From: CAYJBH01 sp964369965
GTDB lineage: Bacteria > Bacillota > Clostridia > Oscillospirales > Ruminococcaceae
NCBI GenBank assembly: GCA_964369965.1
Contig: CAYJGF010000013.1
Coordinates: forward strand, 1-64,000
Direction of reading: 5' to 3'
Length of the DNA stretch: 64,000 nt
Shown one piece after another: positions 34,775 to 43,008 of the stretch. Under the pieces are notes generated by a model. The model did not search any database. It saw nothing but the letters and a program-made list of their open reading frames with translations, and was not told where the DNA came from. Both the position numbers and the translations under genes were made by a program. Each line of letters begins with the position of its first letter. Position 1 is the first letter of the stretch.

Positions 34775-35431
34775 ATGTTTTTACAGATATTTACATATGT
34801 TATGCAAAATCTATTATACTTTTTTTTACATTTTGAATCGGGAAGTTTCCCAAAGCCACTTAGTGCAAAAGAGGAGCGCGAAACCCTTGAGCAGTGGGCA
34901 AACGGCTCTACCGATGCGCGTGATAATCTAATAAGCCATAACCTGCGCCTTGTCGCGCACATTGCTAAAAAATACCACAATTCATCACAAGAGCTGGACG
35001 ACTATGTATCGATAGGCACGATTGGTCTGATAAAAGCGGTCAATACCTTTAAACTGGAAAAGGGAAGATTTTCCAGTTATGCGGCGCGGTGCATAGAAAA
35101 CGAGCTTTTAATGAACCTGCGATCCGCTAAAAAAACGCAGAATACCGTCTATCTTAGCGATATAATTGACAGCGATAAGGACGGGGCGAGCCTTACAAGA
35201 GAGGACTCGGTGGCGGACGATATCGAGATAAGCGAGATTGCGGAGCACAACGAGGAGGTGGAAAAACTCTACCGCACCATCTCGCAAAAATTAGAGCCGA
35301 GGGAGCGGCAGATAATCCGCCTGCGCTACGGCCTGGGCGGCTGCAAACCCATGTCACAACAACAGGTCTGCGAAATTCTCGGGATATCACGCTCCTACGC
35401 TCCTGTCAATATAGGACAAACATTTTTTTGA
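34775..35431 (+). pseudogene. sigK: RNA polymerase sporulation sigma factor SigK, 5' part, interrupted
   Basis: 218 codons, of which about 208 are native. The pro-sequence helix (FLQIFTYVMQNLLYFFLHF), the SGSFPKPLSAKEE segment, region 2 (LRLVAHIAKKY, GLIKAVNTF) and region 4 (LEPRERQIIRLRYGL) are all typical of SigK, the late mother-cell sigma factor. After LGISRSY the frame leaves the family and ends in ten foreign residues (APVNIGQTFF). Roughly the last 20-30 residues, including the rest of the recognition helix, are missing. The break at about 35398 is 40 bases from a convergent recombinase gene, as in skin elements that are excised in the mother cell. The ATG at 34775 with AAAGGA is chosen over a TTG at 34745. 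Confidence 0.9.
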
Positions 35432-35436
35432 AAATC

Positions 35437-36975
35437 TTATTTTATGTTCGCAAATTTCCAGCTAATTTTTACTCGTCCGTCCGACTTAACTACAATCTCA
35501 TCAATAAATGTCTCGGCTATTTCTCTTGTAATTTCTCCAAAAGGCATGTATCTTTTTATAACCTCTACACATTTTTCATCTTCCGAGGTTTTAATCCGCA
35601 TTGTTTGTAATTCTTCTGTAACGATATCTTGTTTAGTGATAATCTTTTCTGCTGACTTTTCAAAGTCGGCTTTTTTCTTTAGATAAGTTTCTTTATCTGT
35701 TTTCCCATCTTTATAACTCTCATACAGAGCGAATTTAGCGACCTGAATTTTAGCAAGCTGTGTTTGTGCCGCTTTTAATTCGTTGTTTAGTTTTAACAGA
35801 TTGTTATTGTCATCTTCTTTGCTCTGATTTTCAAAGTCACAGATTGAAGCGCTGAGTTTACCTAAATAATTTGCAATTATTTCTTCTAAATCGCTCTCGA
35901 CAAGACTATCTCGGTAGCAAGAATATCCGGTGGCAAGATCAGGTGTTTTGCATAGATATGTCACCTTACCGTTTCTCTTGACAGGTGAAAGCACATGATT
36001 GCAAGAACCGCATCGGATTTTTCCTTGCAATGGTCGTAGCTCTGCACTGCGAGTATAGTTTCTTTTGCCAAACAATGTCCCCGTTTCTTCAAACAGTTCC
36101 CTCGTTATGATTGCTTCATGCGTATTCTCAACAATAATCCATTCCTCTTGCGGAACAGGTCTGTCAACTCCACTGCCAACTTTGGTCGGCTTGACTTTAC
36201 CATAAACTGCATCGCCCACATATCGCCTGTCTTTTAAGATAGCCGATATAGCAGAGGTTTTCCAAATACACTTTTCTTCCACATGATAGCAAGGTAAATT
36301 ATCATTTCGAGCCTTACGAAGCATGAGCGGTGATGGCACATCTTCAGCATTTAACATCCTTGCGATATGGGCTTTTGGTGTCCCTGCAAGAGCTAAATCA
36401 AAAATTCTTCTTACAATAACTGCCGCTTCCTCATCTATTACAAGTTGTTGCTCTTTTGTCTTTTTATAACCGTAAGGAGCATATGCGGTGATGAATTTGC
36501 CTTGCTTTGCTTTTGCCTGCCGTACACTTATTATCTTTTGTGACAAATCCTTACTATACAGATCATAAATCAAATTTTGAAATCCGAGTCCCATAAAGTC
36601 AAAATTTCTATCGTTTGTGGCACTGTCATATCTGTCGTTGATAGATATAAAGCGCACACCTAAAAATGGAAATATCTGCTCTAAGTAATGCCCGACTTCT
36701 AAGTAGTTGCGACCGAACCGTGATATATCTTTGACTATGACTATCGTAACTTCGCCGGAGCGCACCGACTCAAATAATTCCATTACACCGGGGCGATTAA
36801 AATTTGTTCCGCTATACCCATCGTCGGACATTTCAACCTGTGCATAAGAGGACAGTATGGCGTCACTTTTTATATAATTATTAATAAAATCTCGTTGTCC
36901 GGTGATGCTTTCACTCTCGCCCGTTTTTCCATCCTCGTCGGAAATTCTAAGATAAATAGCAATCGTATCAGACAC
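35437..36975 (-). CDS. Large serine recombinase 1 (adjacent to the sigK break)
   Basis: A 512-aa site-specific recombinase. The resolvase domain has the catalytic serine in YLRIS (S12) and the EQIFPFLGVRFISIND stretch. A Recombinase domain follows (about 160-270), then a zinc ribbon (CGSCNHVL) and a C-terminal coiled coil (about 380-460). It is the closest recombinase to the junction and convergent with sigK, like spoIVCA with spoIVCB in Bacillus. The start is a GTG at 36975 with GGGAGG 7 bases upstream; further upstream residues are not family-like. Confidence 0.9.
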   Translation of the reverse strand: MSDTIAIYLRISDEDGKTGESESITGQRDFINNYIKSDAILSSYAQVEMSDDGYSGTNFNRPGVMELFESVRSGEVTIVIVKDISRFGRNYLEVGHYLEQIFPFLGVRFISINDRYDSATNDRNFDFMGLGFQNLIYDLYSKDLSQKIISVRQAKAKQGKFITAYAPYGYKKTKEQQLVIDEEAAVIVRRIFDLALAGTPKAHIARMLNAEDVPSPLMLRKARNDNLPCYHVEEKCIWKTSAISAILKDRRYVGDAVYGKVKPTKVGSGVDRPVPQEEWIIVENTHEAIITRELFEETGTLFGKRNYTRSAELRPLQGKIRCGSCNHVLSPVKRNGKVTYLCKTPDLATGYSCYRDSLVESDLEEIIANYLGKLSASICDFENQSKEDDNNNLLKLNNELKAAQTQLAKIQVAKFALYESYKDGKTDKETYLKKKADFEKSAEKIITKQDIVTEELQTMRIKTSEDEKCVEVIKRYMPFGEITREIAETFIDEIVVKSDGRVKISWKFANIK

Positions 36976-37103
36976 AGCTTTCACCTCCCATCGAAAGATT
37001 TTTTGCAAGATTTATAGCAACTGAAACTTTATTTGTCAGCAAATCACACGCATAAAAAACCATATATTAAAGCTTTTTATGCTATTCTTTGGACAAATAT
37101 AAG

Positions 37104-38741
37104 TTAAGTTGCTATCGCATTTTCATATTCACTGCGATAGTTAAAATGAATTTGAAAAGTCCCATCTGTTACAACAATCTTTTTGATAAGCCTGTGACAT
37201 ATCTCGTCGGTAAGATTATCTATATCGCAGAATTTTAGATGTTCACGAATAAAATTTAGGCTCTTTGTTGGTTCTTCTTTAATGACATCTATCCGCTGTT
37301 TTGTGCCGGTTATCTCATTCATCATGTTTTCTAACCGCTGAGTATATTCGTTTTTTGCAAAAATGTATCCGCTTTCAGATAAAAGCCCTGATTTATAATC
37401 TTCATACAGTGTGTTTTTTTGATTAACGGCTTTAGTATACTCCAAAGTTTGCGATTTGAATTTTGCATTTAAGTCTTTCAATTCTTTTGTGTGTCTTTTT
37501 GAATTTATGTAATCACTTATAATCTCCTCGATTTCTGCAAATACTTCAACTTGAACCCGCAGCATATTGACCACCACCTCTTTTACGGTATCTTCACAAA
37601 CGGATTTTTCTTTGCAACCTCCGTTTTTCACATACTTTATCCCACAATAAAAGGAATGTCTGATAAGTTCTCCCGTTTTTTTATAATAACCGGAATTTCT
37701 TTGAAACTTGTTGCCGCATGAACCACATTCTATAAGCCCTGCAAAAATGTTTTTCGTGCGTTGTCGGTGATGGTGTTTGATCTTTTTAGGCTGTGCGAGC
37801 ATAGTTTGCACCTTGAAAAAATCATCATCACTTATAATTCTTTCATGCGTACAGGGGATAATATTCCAGTCACTTTCGGGCAGCATTTTTTCATTTTTAC
37901 CTGCACAAAGTTGATTTTCACCCTTTCGCTCGACTGTTTTTCCGAGATAATAATAATTTCTGAGCACTCCTATAACACTTGAGCCGTGCCATAGCGATGT
38001 TTCTTCCCCATCGGAAAAGCCTTCTAAAAAGCGGAGTTTCATCTGGGATGGGATGCCCTCATCATTTAATTTTCTGGCGATAGCGGTTGCTCCTAAGCCG
38101 TATATTTTCATCGCAAATATTCTTTGTATTATAACGGCGCGAGATTCGTGAATTTTAAGTTTATAACGATCATTTTCACAGCGTTTATAGCCATAAGGCG
38201 GTATTTTACCCATGAATTTGCCCGATTTCTTTTTAATATCAATGGCAGTGCATACCTTTTTTGAAATATCCTTGGCGTAATTATCGTTTATGATTGATTT
38301 TAGCGACATCAACAAATCTTCATTACTGTTTATACCAAGACTGTCAATTCCCTCTGATATCGAGATAAAACGAATACCAAGATAAGGGAATATACGCTCT
38401 ATGTAATTTCCACTCTCTAAGTAGTTGCGACCAAATCGTGATAGGTCTTTTACCACGATACAGTTTATCTCATTCTTTCTCACTTTTTGCATCATGCGTG
38501 TAAAAGCAGGGCGCTCAAAATTTGTACCGGTTTGTCCGTTGTCTACAAATTTATCAGCTAAATTCAGTTCGGGATGCTTATTTACAAAATCCAACAATAT
38601 ATTAAGCTGATTTTCAATAGAAAGTCCGTCTATACCGTTATCCTCTTTTGACAATCTTGCGTAAACAGCCGTATTGTATCCCACTTTAATCGTTTCGGAA
38701 AGATTAACTCGGTCGTTTTCTTTTCTGCTTTTTCGTGCCAT
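37104..38741 (-). CDS. Large serine recombinase 2
   Basis: A 545-aa recombinase with the catalytic serine in YARLS (S31), the DLSRFGRNYLESGNYIERIFPYLGIRF core split over the resolvase domain, a zinc ribbon (CGSCGNKF) and a C-terminal coiled coil. It starts one base after the stop of recombinase 3, with RBS GGAGGGG, so the two are coupled. It is distinct in sequence from its neighbours, so the three are old paralogues, not recent copies. Confidence 0.9.
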   Translation of the reverse strand: MARKSRKENDRVNLSETIKVGYNTAVYARLSKEDNGIDGLSIENQLNILLDFVNKHPELNLADKFVDNGQTGTNFERPAFTRMMQKVRKNEINCIVVKDLSRFGRNYLESGNYIERIFPYLGIRFISISEGIDSLGINSNEDLLMSLKSIINDNYAKDISKKVCTAIDIKKKSGKFMGKIPPYGYKRCENDRYKLKIHESRAVIIQRIFAMKIYGLGATAIARKLNDEGIPSQMKLRFLEGFSDGEETSLWHGSSVIGVLRNYYYLGKTVERKGENQLCAGKNEKMLPESDWNIIPCTHERIISDDDFFKVQTMLAQPKKIKHHHRQRTKNIFAGLIECGSCGNKFQRNSGYYKKTGELIRHSFYCGIKYVKNGGCKEKSVCEDTVKEVVVNMLRVQVEVFAEIEEIISDYINSKRHTKELKDLNAKFKSQTLEYTKAVNQKNTLYEDYKSGLLSESGYIFAKNEYTQRLENMMNEITGTKQRIDVIKEEPTKSLNFIREHLKFCDIDNLTDEICHRLIKKIVVTDGTFQIHFNYRSEYENAIAT

Positions 38742-38742
38742 T

Positions 38743-40431
38743 TTACATCCCCTCCACAGTGTCGATAAAATCATTTATCTTAGCATTTGTTATAACATCA
38801 TCGCCTGTACTCAAAGCTGTTTTAAGCAGCTTTAGAGCATTGTCAAATTCATTCTTTGTCTTAAAGACAATCTTTATTCTTTTGCCCTCAAACACTGAAA
38901 TTTTATCGATTGTAAGAACAAGTGTTGTTCGAGTTAGCTCGCTTATATTACGATATTCTTTAAATTTATCAATCCACACATTATATGTATGCCTGTCTAC
39001 AACAAGTTTTCGGATTTCATTTTCCAAAAATGCAATACTTTCCTCTGTTTGACTGCATAATATTTCGTAGGCGTTTTTCATTTCAAGATACTCATCCCTA
39101 CTTAATATTTCATCCTTGTAGTCCTCGTAAACAGAAATTCGTAATTGATTGTATCGCAGCAGTTCTGCTTTTTTATTTATAAGGTGTTTATCGCGTTTTT
39201 GAATATCGCTTTGTTTTAATGGGAGATTTTTAATTTCATCAAGTAACTCTGCAAGAACACATAGAATATCAATATATTTTTTAATAAACCCGGTGACAAG
39301 TTCTTTAACTACATTTTCGGAAATAAGGTGGCTGCTGCAAATTGATTTATCCTTCTTATTTTTCGAGCAAATTAAATAACCGTATGATTTTCCTCCCCGT
39401 TTAATTGTTTTGCGTATCATACTGCTCCCACAATCCCCACACTCCGCAAAACCGGAAAACATGTACAAAGCATTTTTATTCGGAGCTGTTCTTGTATCTT
39501 TTTTCATTATGCTTTGCACTATTTCAAAATCTTCCTTTGGAATAATAGCCTCGTGTGTATTTTCCACACGAATCCATTCATCTTTAGGAACTTTAATGCG
39601 GTTTTTGATTTTGTAATTATATGTGGTTTCCTTTCCGCTCAACATTACACCCGTATAGACCTCATTTTCTAAAATGCGACCAACTGCAACATGGGACCAT
39701 GTTGGATGAGCGTTCAACTTAAAAGGTGTGCTAAAATTAGCAGATGATAATTCTTTATGCGCAAGTGGTGAGGGGATGCCGGCGTCGTTGAGATAGTTTG
39801 CTATACTATGATTGTTTTGTCCGCTAATCCTAAGTGCAAATATAGTCCTTACTGTATCAGCCGCAACTTCATCAATAATAAGTTTGCCTTTGTGTTCGTC
39901 CGAGCGATAATAACCATAAACGGGAAAAGCACCGACAAAATCGCCTCGCTTTTTTCGCACTTCAAGCCCGGTTCTCGTTTTAACGGAAATATCTCTTGCG
40001 TAAGCGTCGTTCATAAGATTTTTAAAAGGCAGAATAATACTGTCTGTTCCGCTTTTATTTTTTACGGTATCAACACCATCATTTACAGCAATAAATCTCA
40101 CACCGAGAAAAGGGAATATTTCTTCAATATATCGCCCTGTCTCTATATAATTTCGACCAAAACGAGATAAATCTTTTACGATAATGCAGTCCACTGTGCC
40201 TGTTTTGACTTCCTCTAACAATTCGTTAAGCGCAGGGCGATCAAATGTAACACCGCTAAATCCGTCATCAACTTTTTCACACACTAATTTTATATCGTCC
40301 TTGTCCTTTAAAAAGTCGTGCAACATGTCCCTTTGATTGGTTACACTGTTGCTCTCCAATTTATCGCCATCTTCCTTAGATAAGCGGATATAGATTGCCG
40401 CCTTGTATAGCTTATTTTTATCTATATGCAT
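38743..40431 (-). CDS. Large serine recombinase 3
   Basis: A 562-aa recombinase with catalytic serine in YIRLS (S18), the Recombinase domain (about 165-290), a zinc ribbon (CGDCGSSM) and a long coiled coil (about 380-470). It is first of the three in the transcript. RBS AGGAGG lies 7 bases before the ATG. Confidence 0.9.
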   Translation of the reverse strand: MHIDKNKLYKAAIYIRLSKEDGDKLESNSVTNQRDMLHDFLKDKDDIKLVCEKVDDGFSGVTFDRPALNELLEEVKTGTVDCIIVKDLSRFGRNYIETGRYIEEIFPFLGVRFIAVNDGVDTVKNKSGTDSIILPFKNLMNDAYARDISVKTRTGLEVRKKRGDFVGAFPVYGYYRSDEHKGKLIIDEVAADTVRTIFALRISGQNNHSIANYLNDAGIPSPLAHKELSSANFSTPFKLNAHPTWSHVAVGRILENEVYTGVMLSGKETTYNYKIKNRIKVPKDEWIRVENTHEAIIPKEDFEIVQSIMKKDTRTAPNKNALYMFSGFAECGDCGSSMIRKTIKRGGKSYGYLICSKNKKDKSICSSHLISENVVKELVTGFIKKYIDILCVLAELLDEIKNLPLKQSDIQKRDKHLINKKAELLRYNQLRISVYEDYKDEILSRDEYLEMKNAYEILCSQTEESIAFLENEIRKLVVDRHTYNVWIDKFKEYRNISELTRTTLVLTIDKISVFEGKRIKIVFKTKNEFDNALKLLKTALSTGDDVITNAKINDFIDTVEGM

Positions 40432-40514
40432 AATAAATCCTCCTAATCTGATTTACAATACAATTCAGTTAGGACGATTTCTATAATTAGTCTATTAAAT
40501 TTTAACCCACAACC

Positions 40515-40543
40515 AGTATAGCATGATGTTTTCATTGCGTCCA
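40515..40543 (-). promoter_or_regulatory. Putative promoter of the recombinase genes
   Basis: On the minus strand TGGACG (40538-40543), 17 bases, TATACT (40515-40520), about 85 bases before recombinase 3. The -35 box is imperfect. Confidence 0.45.
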
Positions 40544-40568
40544 GACTATATACTCAAACCACTTAAAA

Positions 40569-40787
40569 TCAAACCATTCTAAAATGTTGTTTAAGCCTAT
40601 CGGATAATGTGTATTCTTCATCAGCGAAAACACATTCAACTATTATATCGCCGTAGCGACAGAGATAGGGATTTTTAATTTTACGAATAAAGTCAAAAAT
40701 CCGCTCCTCTTTTGAAAGTTCGGTATTCACCGAAATATCTCGTATATCAACTAAAGTATCAATATCTACTTGCATTGCATCTGTCAT
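40569..40787 (-). CDS. DUF6870-like small protein
   Basis: A 72-aa protein (MTDAMQVDIDTLVDIRDISV...) of a type that accompanies serine recombinases in Firmicute integrative elements. The ATG at 40787 is supported by GGAGGAG 6 bases upstream; an in-frame extension to 40862 lacks an RBS. The conserved core is I-R-K-I-K-N-P-Y-L-C-R-Y-G-D. Function unknown. Confidence 0.75.
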   Translation of the reverse strand: MTDAMQVDIDTLVDIRDISVNTELSKEERIFDFIRKIKNPYLCRYGDIIVECVFADEEYTLSDRLKQHFRMV

Positions 40788-40890
40788 GGCCACTCCTCCA
40801 CCGTGTTTCATATTAATGTATATGGTATAACTGCCTTGTCCTATGCCATTATTATTCAACAATTAATACCACAACAATGAGGACTTACAG

Positions 40891-41046
40891 TTAAGGTTGT
40901 GTTTGCATATACGCAATAAGTCTTTTCCGCAAGTCCCCACTATCTGGTATTAGGGAATTTGCTATGTATCGTATTTTAAAGCAGCGGGACTGCCTTGTGA
41001 CTACACCCCGATATGGAATATGTGATCTGCTTGCGACTACAAGCAC
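40891..41046 (-). CDS. Small protein of 51 aa with GTG start (element gene)
   Basis: An open frame preceded by TTAGGAG, 6 bases before a GTG. It encodes a basic protein (SRSHIPYRGVVTRQ...KRLIAYMQTQP) with no membrane helix. It lies between the DUF6870-like gene and a minus-strand terminator, in a block otherwise without genes. I do not recognise a family. The RBS and basic composition favour a real gene. Confidence 0.5.
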   Translation of the reverse strand: MLVVASRSHIPYRGVVTRQSRCFKIRYIANSLIPDSGDLRKRLIAYMQTQP

Positions 41047-41167
41047 CGTAATCTCCTAATTGTTACTTGCGTTGGATGGCTAACAATCAGGAATTAAGGG
41101 TATTTTGCAATATAGACTTCGTATTTAATAAGTTTATGTCCTCCCTGCTTTTTCAGCAAAGGGGCAA

Positions 41168-41205
41168 GAAAAAAACCTTACAAAGCTAAAAAAGCATTTG
41201 TAAGG
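41168..41205 (-). terminator. Intrinsic terminator downstream of the XRE regulator operon
   Basis: On the minus strand a stem CCTTACAAATGC/GCTTTGTAAGG with a U-rich loop is followed at once by TTTTTTTCTT. It lies 55 bases after the stop of the 36-aa gene. Confidence 0.75.
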
Positions 41206-41260
41206 CTCCGACCGCAAAGCCCATATATGACAGCTTTTGTGAGACATTTCTTTGGTTTTT

Positions 41261-41371
41261 TCAGAAGTGGTTTAACTGCCTCTTTTTGGAAAAGTAGTCA
41301 GGGTCATACTTTTCCAAAACCTTTCTTGTGTTTAACTCAAGATTTGCTTTCGTAAAGTATGTATTTACCAT
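41261..41371 (-). CDS. Small protein of 36 aa downstream of the XRE regulator
   Basis: A short frame starting with ATG at 41371, 5 bases after AAAGGAG, and ending in TGA. The peptide starts MVNTYFTKANLELN and ends KYDPDYFSKKRQLNHF. It begins 3 bases after the XRE stop and ends just before a terminator, so it forms a two-gene transcript with the regulator. Its spacing and RBS suggest a translated gene. No known family recognised. Confidence 0.55.
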   Translation of the reverse strand: MVNTYFTKANLELNTRKVLEKYDPDYFSKKRQLNHF

Positions 41372-41374
41372 TAC

Positions 41375-41740
41375 TCACTCCTTTCGGACGATTTCATCTA
41401 TGAATTTTTCCCACTTTTCATCGGTAATGTTATTTTTTTTGGCGGTACGCAGTGCCGTCCTTACCAGTTCATTTTCCATAATATATTGATGCAGATCGGC
41501 ACTGACAGAATTTTGCGCCAAAGCTAACAGATCAAACATCTGCTCTGTCTCGTTATCATTCATCAACAACGTGTTTATTAATTTCTCGGTAAAATCCTCT
41601 GACACGGCGGCTTTTCGACCTTTCTCAATGTCGCACATATAAACAGCCGAAATACCTAAAGCTATCGCAAGTTGCCTCGCCGACAGCCCCCTTTCTTTTC
41701 TTTTTTCAATAATGAACTCTCCAAATGATGAGCATCGCAC
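41375..41740 (-). CDS. XRE-family helix-turn-helix regulator
   Basis: A 121-aa protein with an N-terminal helix-turn-helix (SSFGEFIIEKRKERGLSARQLAIALG...YMCDIEKGRK), a Cro/C1-type repressor fold. The start is taken as GTG at 41740 with AGGGG 8 bases upstream; the ATG at 41788 has no RBS. In such elements this protein usually controls excision or transfer genes. It forms a transcript with the 36-aa gene. Confidence 0.85.
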   Translation of the reverse strand: MRCSSFGEFIIEKRKERGLSARQLAIALGISAVYMCDIEKGRKAAVSEDFTEKLINTLLMNDNETEQMFDLLALAQNSVSADLHQYIMENELVRTALRTAKKNNITDEKWEKFIDEIVRKE

Positions 41741-41877
41741 CTGTATCACCCCTTCTACGACAATTTTGTTCGCTGTTCGGCGAATCACATATATATCATA
41801 ACATAATATTTGTATGAAATCAAAGGGGAAATATGAAATTAATATTAGATGATATATTTAATTTTATATTCGTATAT

Positions 41878-42822
41878 TTAGTCAAGTAATATTCCCTTGC
41901 TATTCGGTATCTCTTCAAAAAACATCTTGGTCAAGATGCCGTTTGCGTGATCGCCGAACTCCTTGCCGAACAGCTTTAAACCGCCCACATGATAGGCATC
42001 ATCATGCACCCCGATACGGAACTTTATTTTAGTTTCGCTTGTAATATTTAAGTCCTGTGTGGTGGTATTTGATATCTGCAGACCGTCCACAAAGGTGCCT
42101 TTTTCGTTCACCGTTATCATCTTCAGCCTGCCGTACTGACCGAGATAGGAGTACCACCAGTCGGGGTTGAGCATCCCCTTTCGATCGCCATATTCGCCGG
42201 GAGTTGTGATCATCCCTAGATCATGACCATTTATTTCAAAATAGATATCGGACGGATAGTGCTCCGAAAAGCCCGGCGCTTCGGAGGAAATTTCCACCGA
42301 GATTTGAAGTTCGCTCATCTGCTCCGAAAGTTTGAGGTTGTTTGGAATCTCGTATTCTAAATAGCCACAACCCAGCCAAACAAGTCCGGCATTAAACCGC
42401 TCGGGGAAAGAAAAATAGCGCGGATCATCAAACGCCCCCAGTATGCCGTTCGGCGTGACGATGCCACAGGTGGGGCGGATTTTATAGTCGGTGTAATGCC
42501 CGACATCGATATCATAGGTGTAGATCCGCTCGCTTATCTCAATTTCTTCAAAAAAGTCTAAGAGCACCTTGTTGTATTTTAGAGTGCAGAATTTTTGTGA
42601 TCCGCGGCTCGCCGCCACCGCGCGAACCTCAATCAGATCGGCAAGCTGCAACTTGCGAATGTGCGAAGTCATAGCACCGTTGGAAAGTCCAAGTTCTTTA
42701 GCGAGACTATTTAGGTTAGTCTCGCCTTTTTTTGTTAAAATTTCCAATATCCCGACTCGCACATCGGAATTCAGTGCCTCAAAAAGCGCATTGCCACTCT
42801 GCAATGATTTTATATGCAACAT
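41878..42822 (-). CDS. ArsR-type regulator of the arabinofuranosidase gene
   Basis: A 314-aa protein. The N-terminal winged helix (about 1-75; NSDVRVGILEILTKKGETNLNSLAKELGLSNGAMTSHIRKL) is ArsR-like, and the ~230-residue C-terminal part is beta-rich with many aromatic residues, suggesting a sugar-sensing domain. It is divergent from the GH51 gene, with a palindrome over the GH51 -10 box, so it likely controls that gene. The ATG at 42822 is chosen because upstream residues are low-complexity. Confidence 0.75.
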   Translation of the reverse strand: MLHIKSLQSGNALFEALNSDVRVGILEILTKKGETNLNSLAKELGLSNGAMTSHIRKLQLADLIEVRAVAASRGSQKFCTLKYNKVLLDFFEEIEISERIYTYDIDVGHYTDYKIRPTCGIVTPNGILGAFDDPRYFSFPERFNAGLVWLGCGYLEYEIPNNLKLSEQMSELQISVEISSEAPGFSEHYPSDIYFEINGHDLGMITTPGEYGDRKGMLNPDWWYSYLGQYGRLKMITVNEKGTFVDGLQISNTTTQDLNITSETKIKFRIGVHDDAYHVGGLKLFGKEFGDHANGILTKMFFEEIPNSKGILLD

Positions 42823-42902
42823 AATTTTCTCTGTTTTTATTTTCTTTACAATTATTATACTATTTTTATCATAATAAGACAATATAAATGTCGCAAAAAG
42901 TA

Positions 42903-42931
42903 TTGACATAGCTTTAATTTAGTGATACTAT
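42903..42931 (+). promoter_or_regulatory. Promoter of the GH51 arabinofuranosidase gene
   Basis: TTGACA (42903-42908), 17 bases, TACTAT (42926-42931), about 78 bases before the start codon. Confidence 0.7.
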
Positions 42932-42942
42932 AACAATATAGT
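42927..42942. promoter_or_regulatory. Probable operator overlapping the GH51 -10 box
   Basis: A perfect inverted repeat ACTATA-ACAA-TATAGT lies over the -10 element and start site. The divergent ArsR-type regulator is the natural candidate to bind it. Confidence 0.5.
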
Positions 42943-43008
42943 TTAGATAATAGTGTAATATTTTAGCTCAAAGTGTAACATTGTGTTAATTATGAAAGGA
43001 GTTGCAAC

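Larger units (their letters stand above)
35399..41800. mobile_element. Left part of a sigK intervening (skin-like) element: recombination module
   Basis: The left boundary is set by the break in the sigK frame at about 35398. From there lie three tandem leftward large serine recombinases, a DUF6870-like gene, two small genes and an XRE regulator, a set typical of the ends of clostridial integrative elements. The right boundary is not seen: no sequence that could encode the SigK C-terminus (V-S-R-I-E-K-like) was found in the rest of the window. The end given here is only that of the recognisable module. Confidence 0.7.

Noticed and set aside
35399..41800. Conjugative element (ICE) transfer genes
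   Set aside because: Only recombination and regulatory genes are present; no relaxase, coupling protein or VirB4-like gene appears in the window.
40432..43008. Missing sigK 3' end just right of the recombinase module
   Set aside because: Both strands were read for a V-S-R-I-E-K-like continuation after a TCCTAC junction; none seen.
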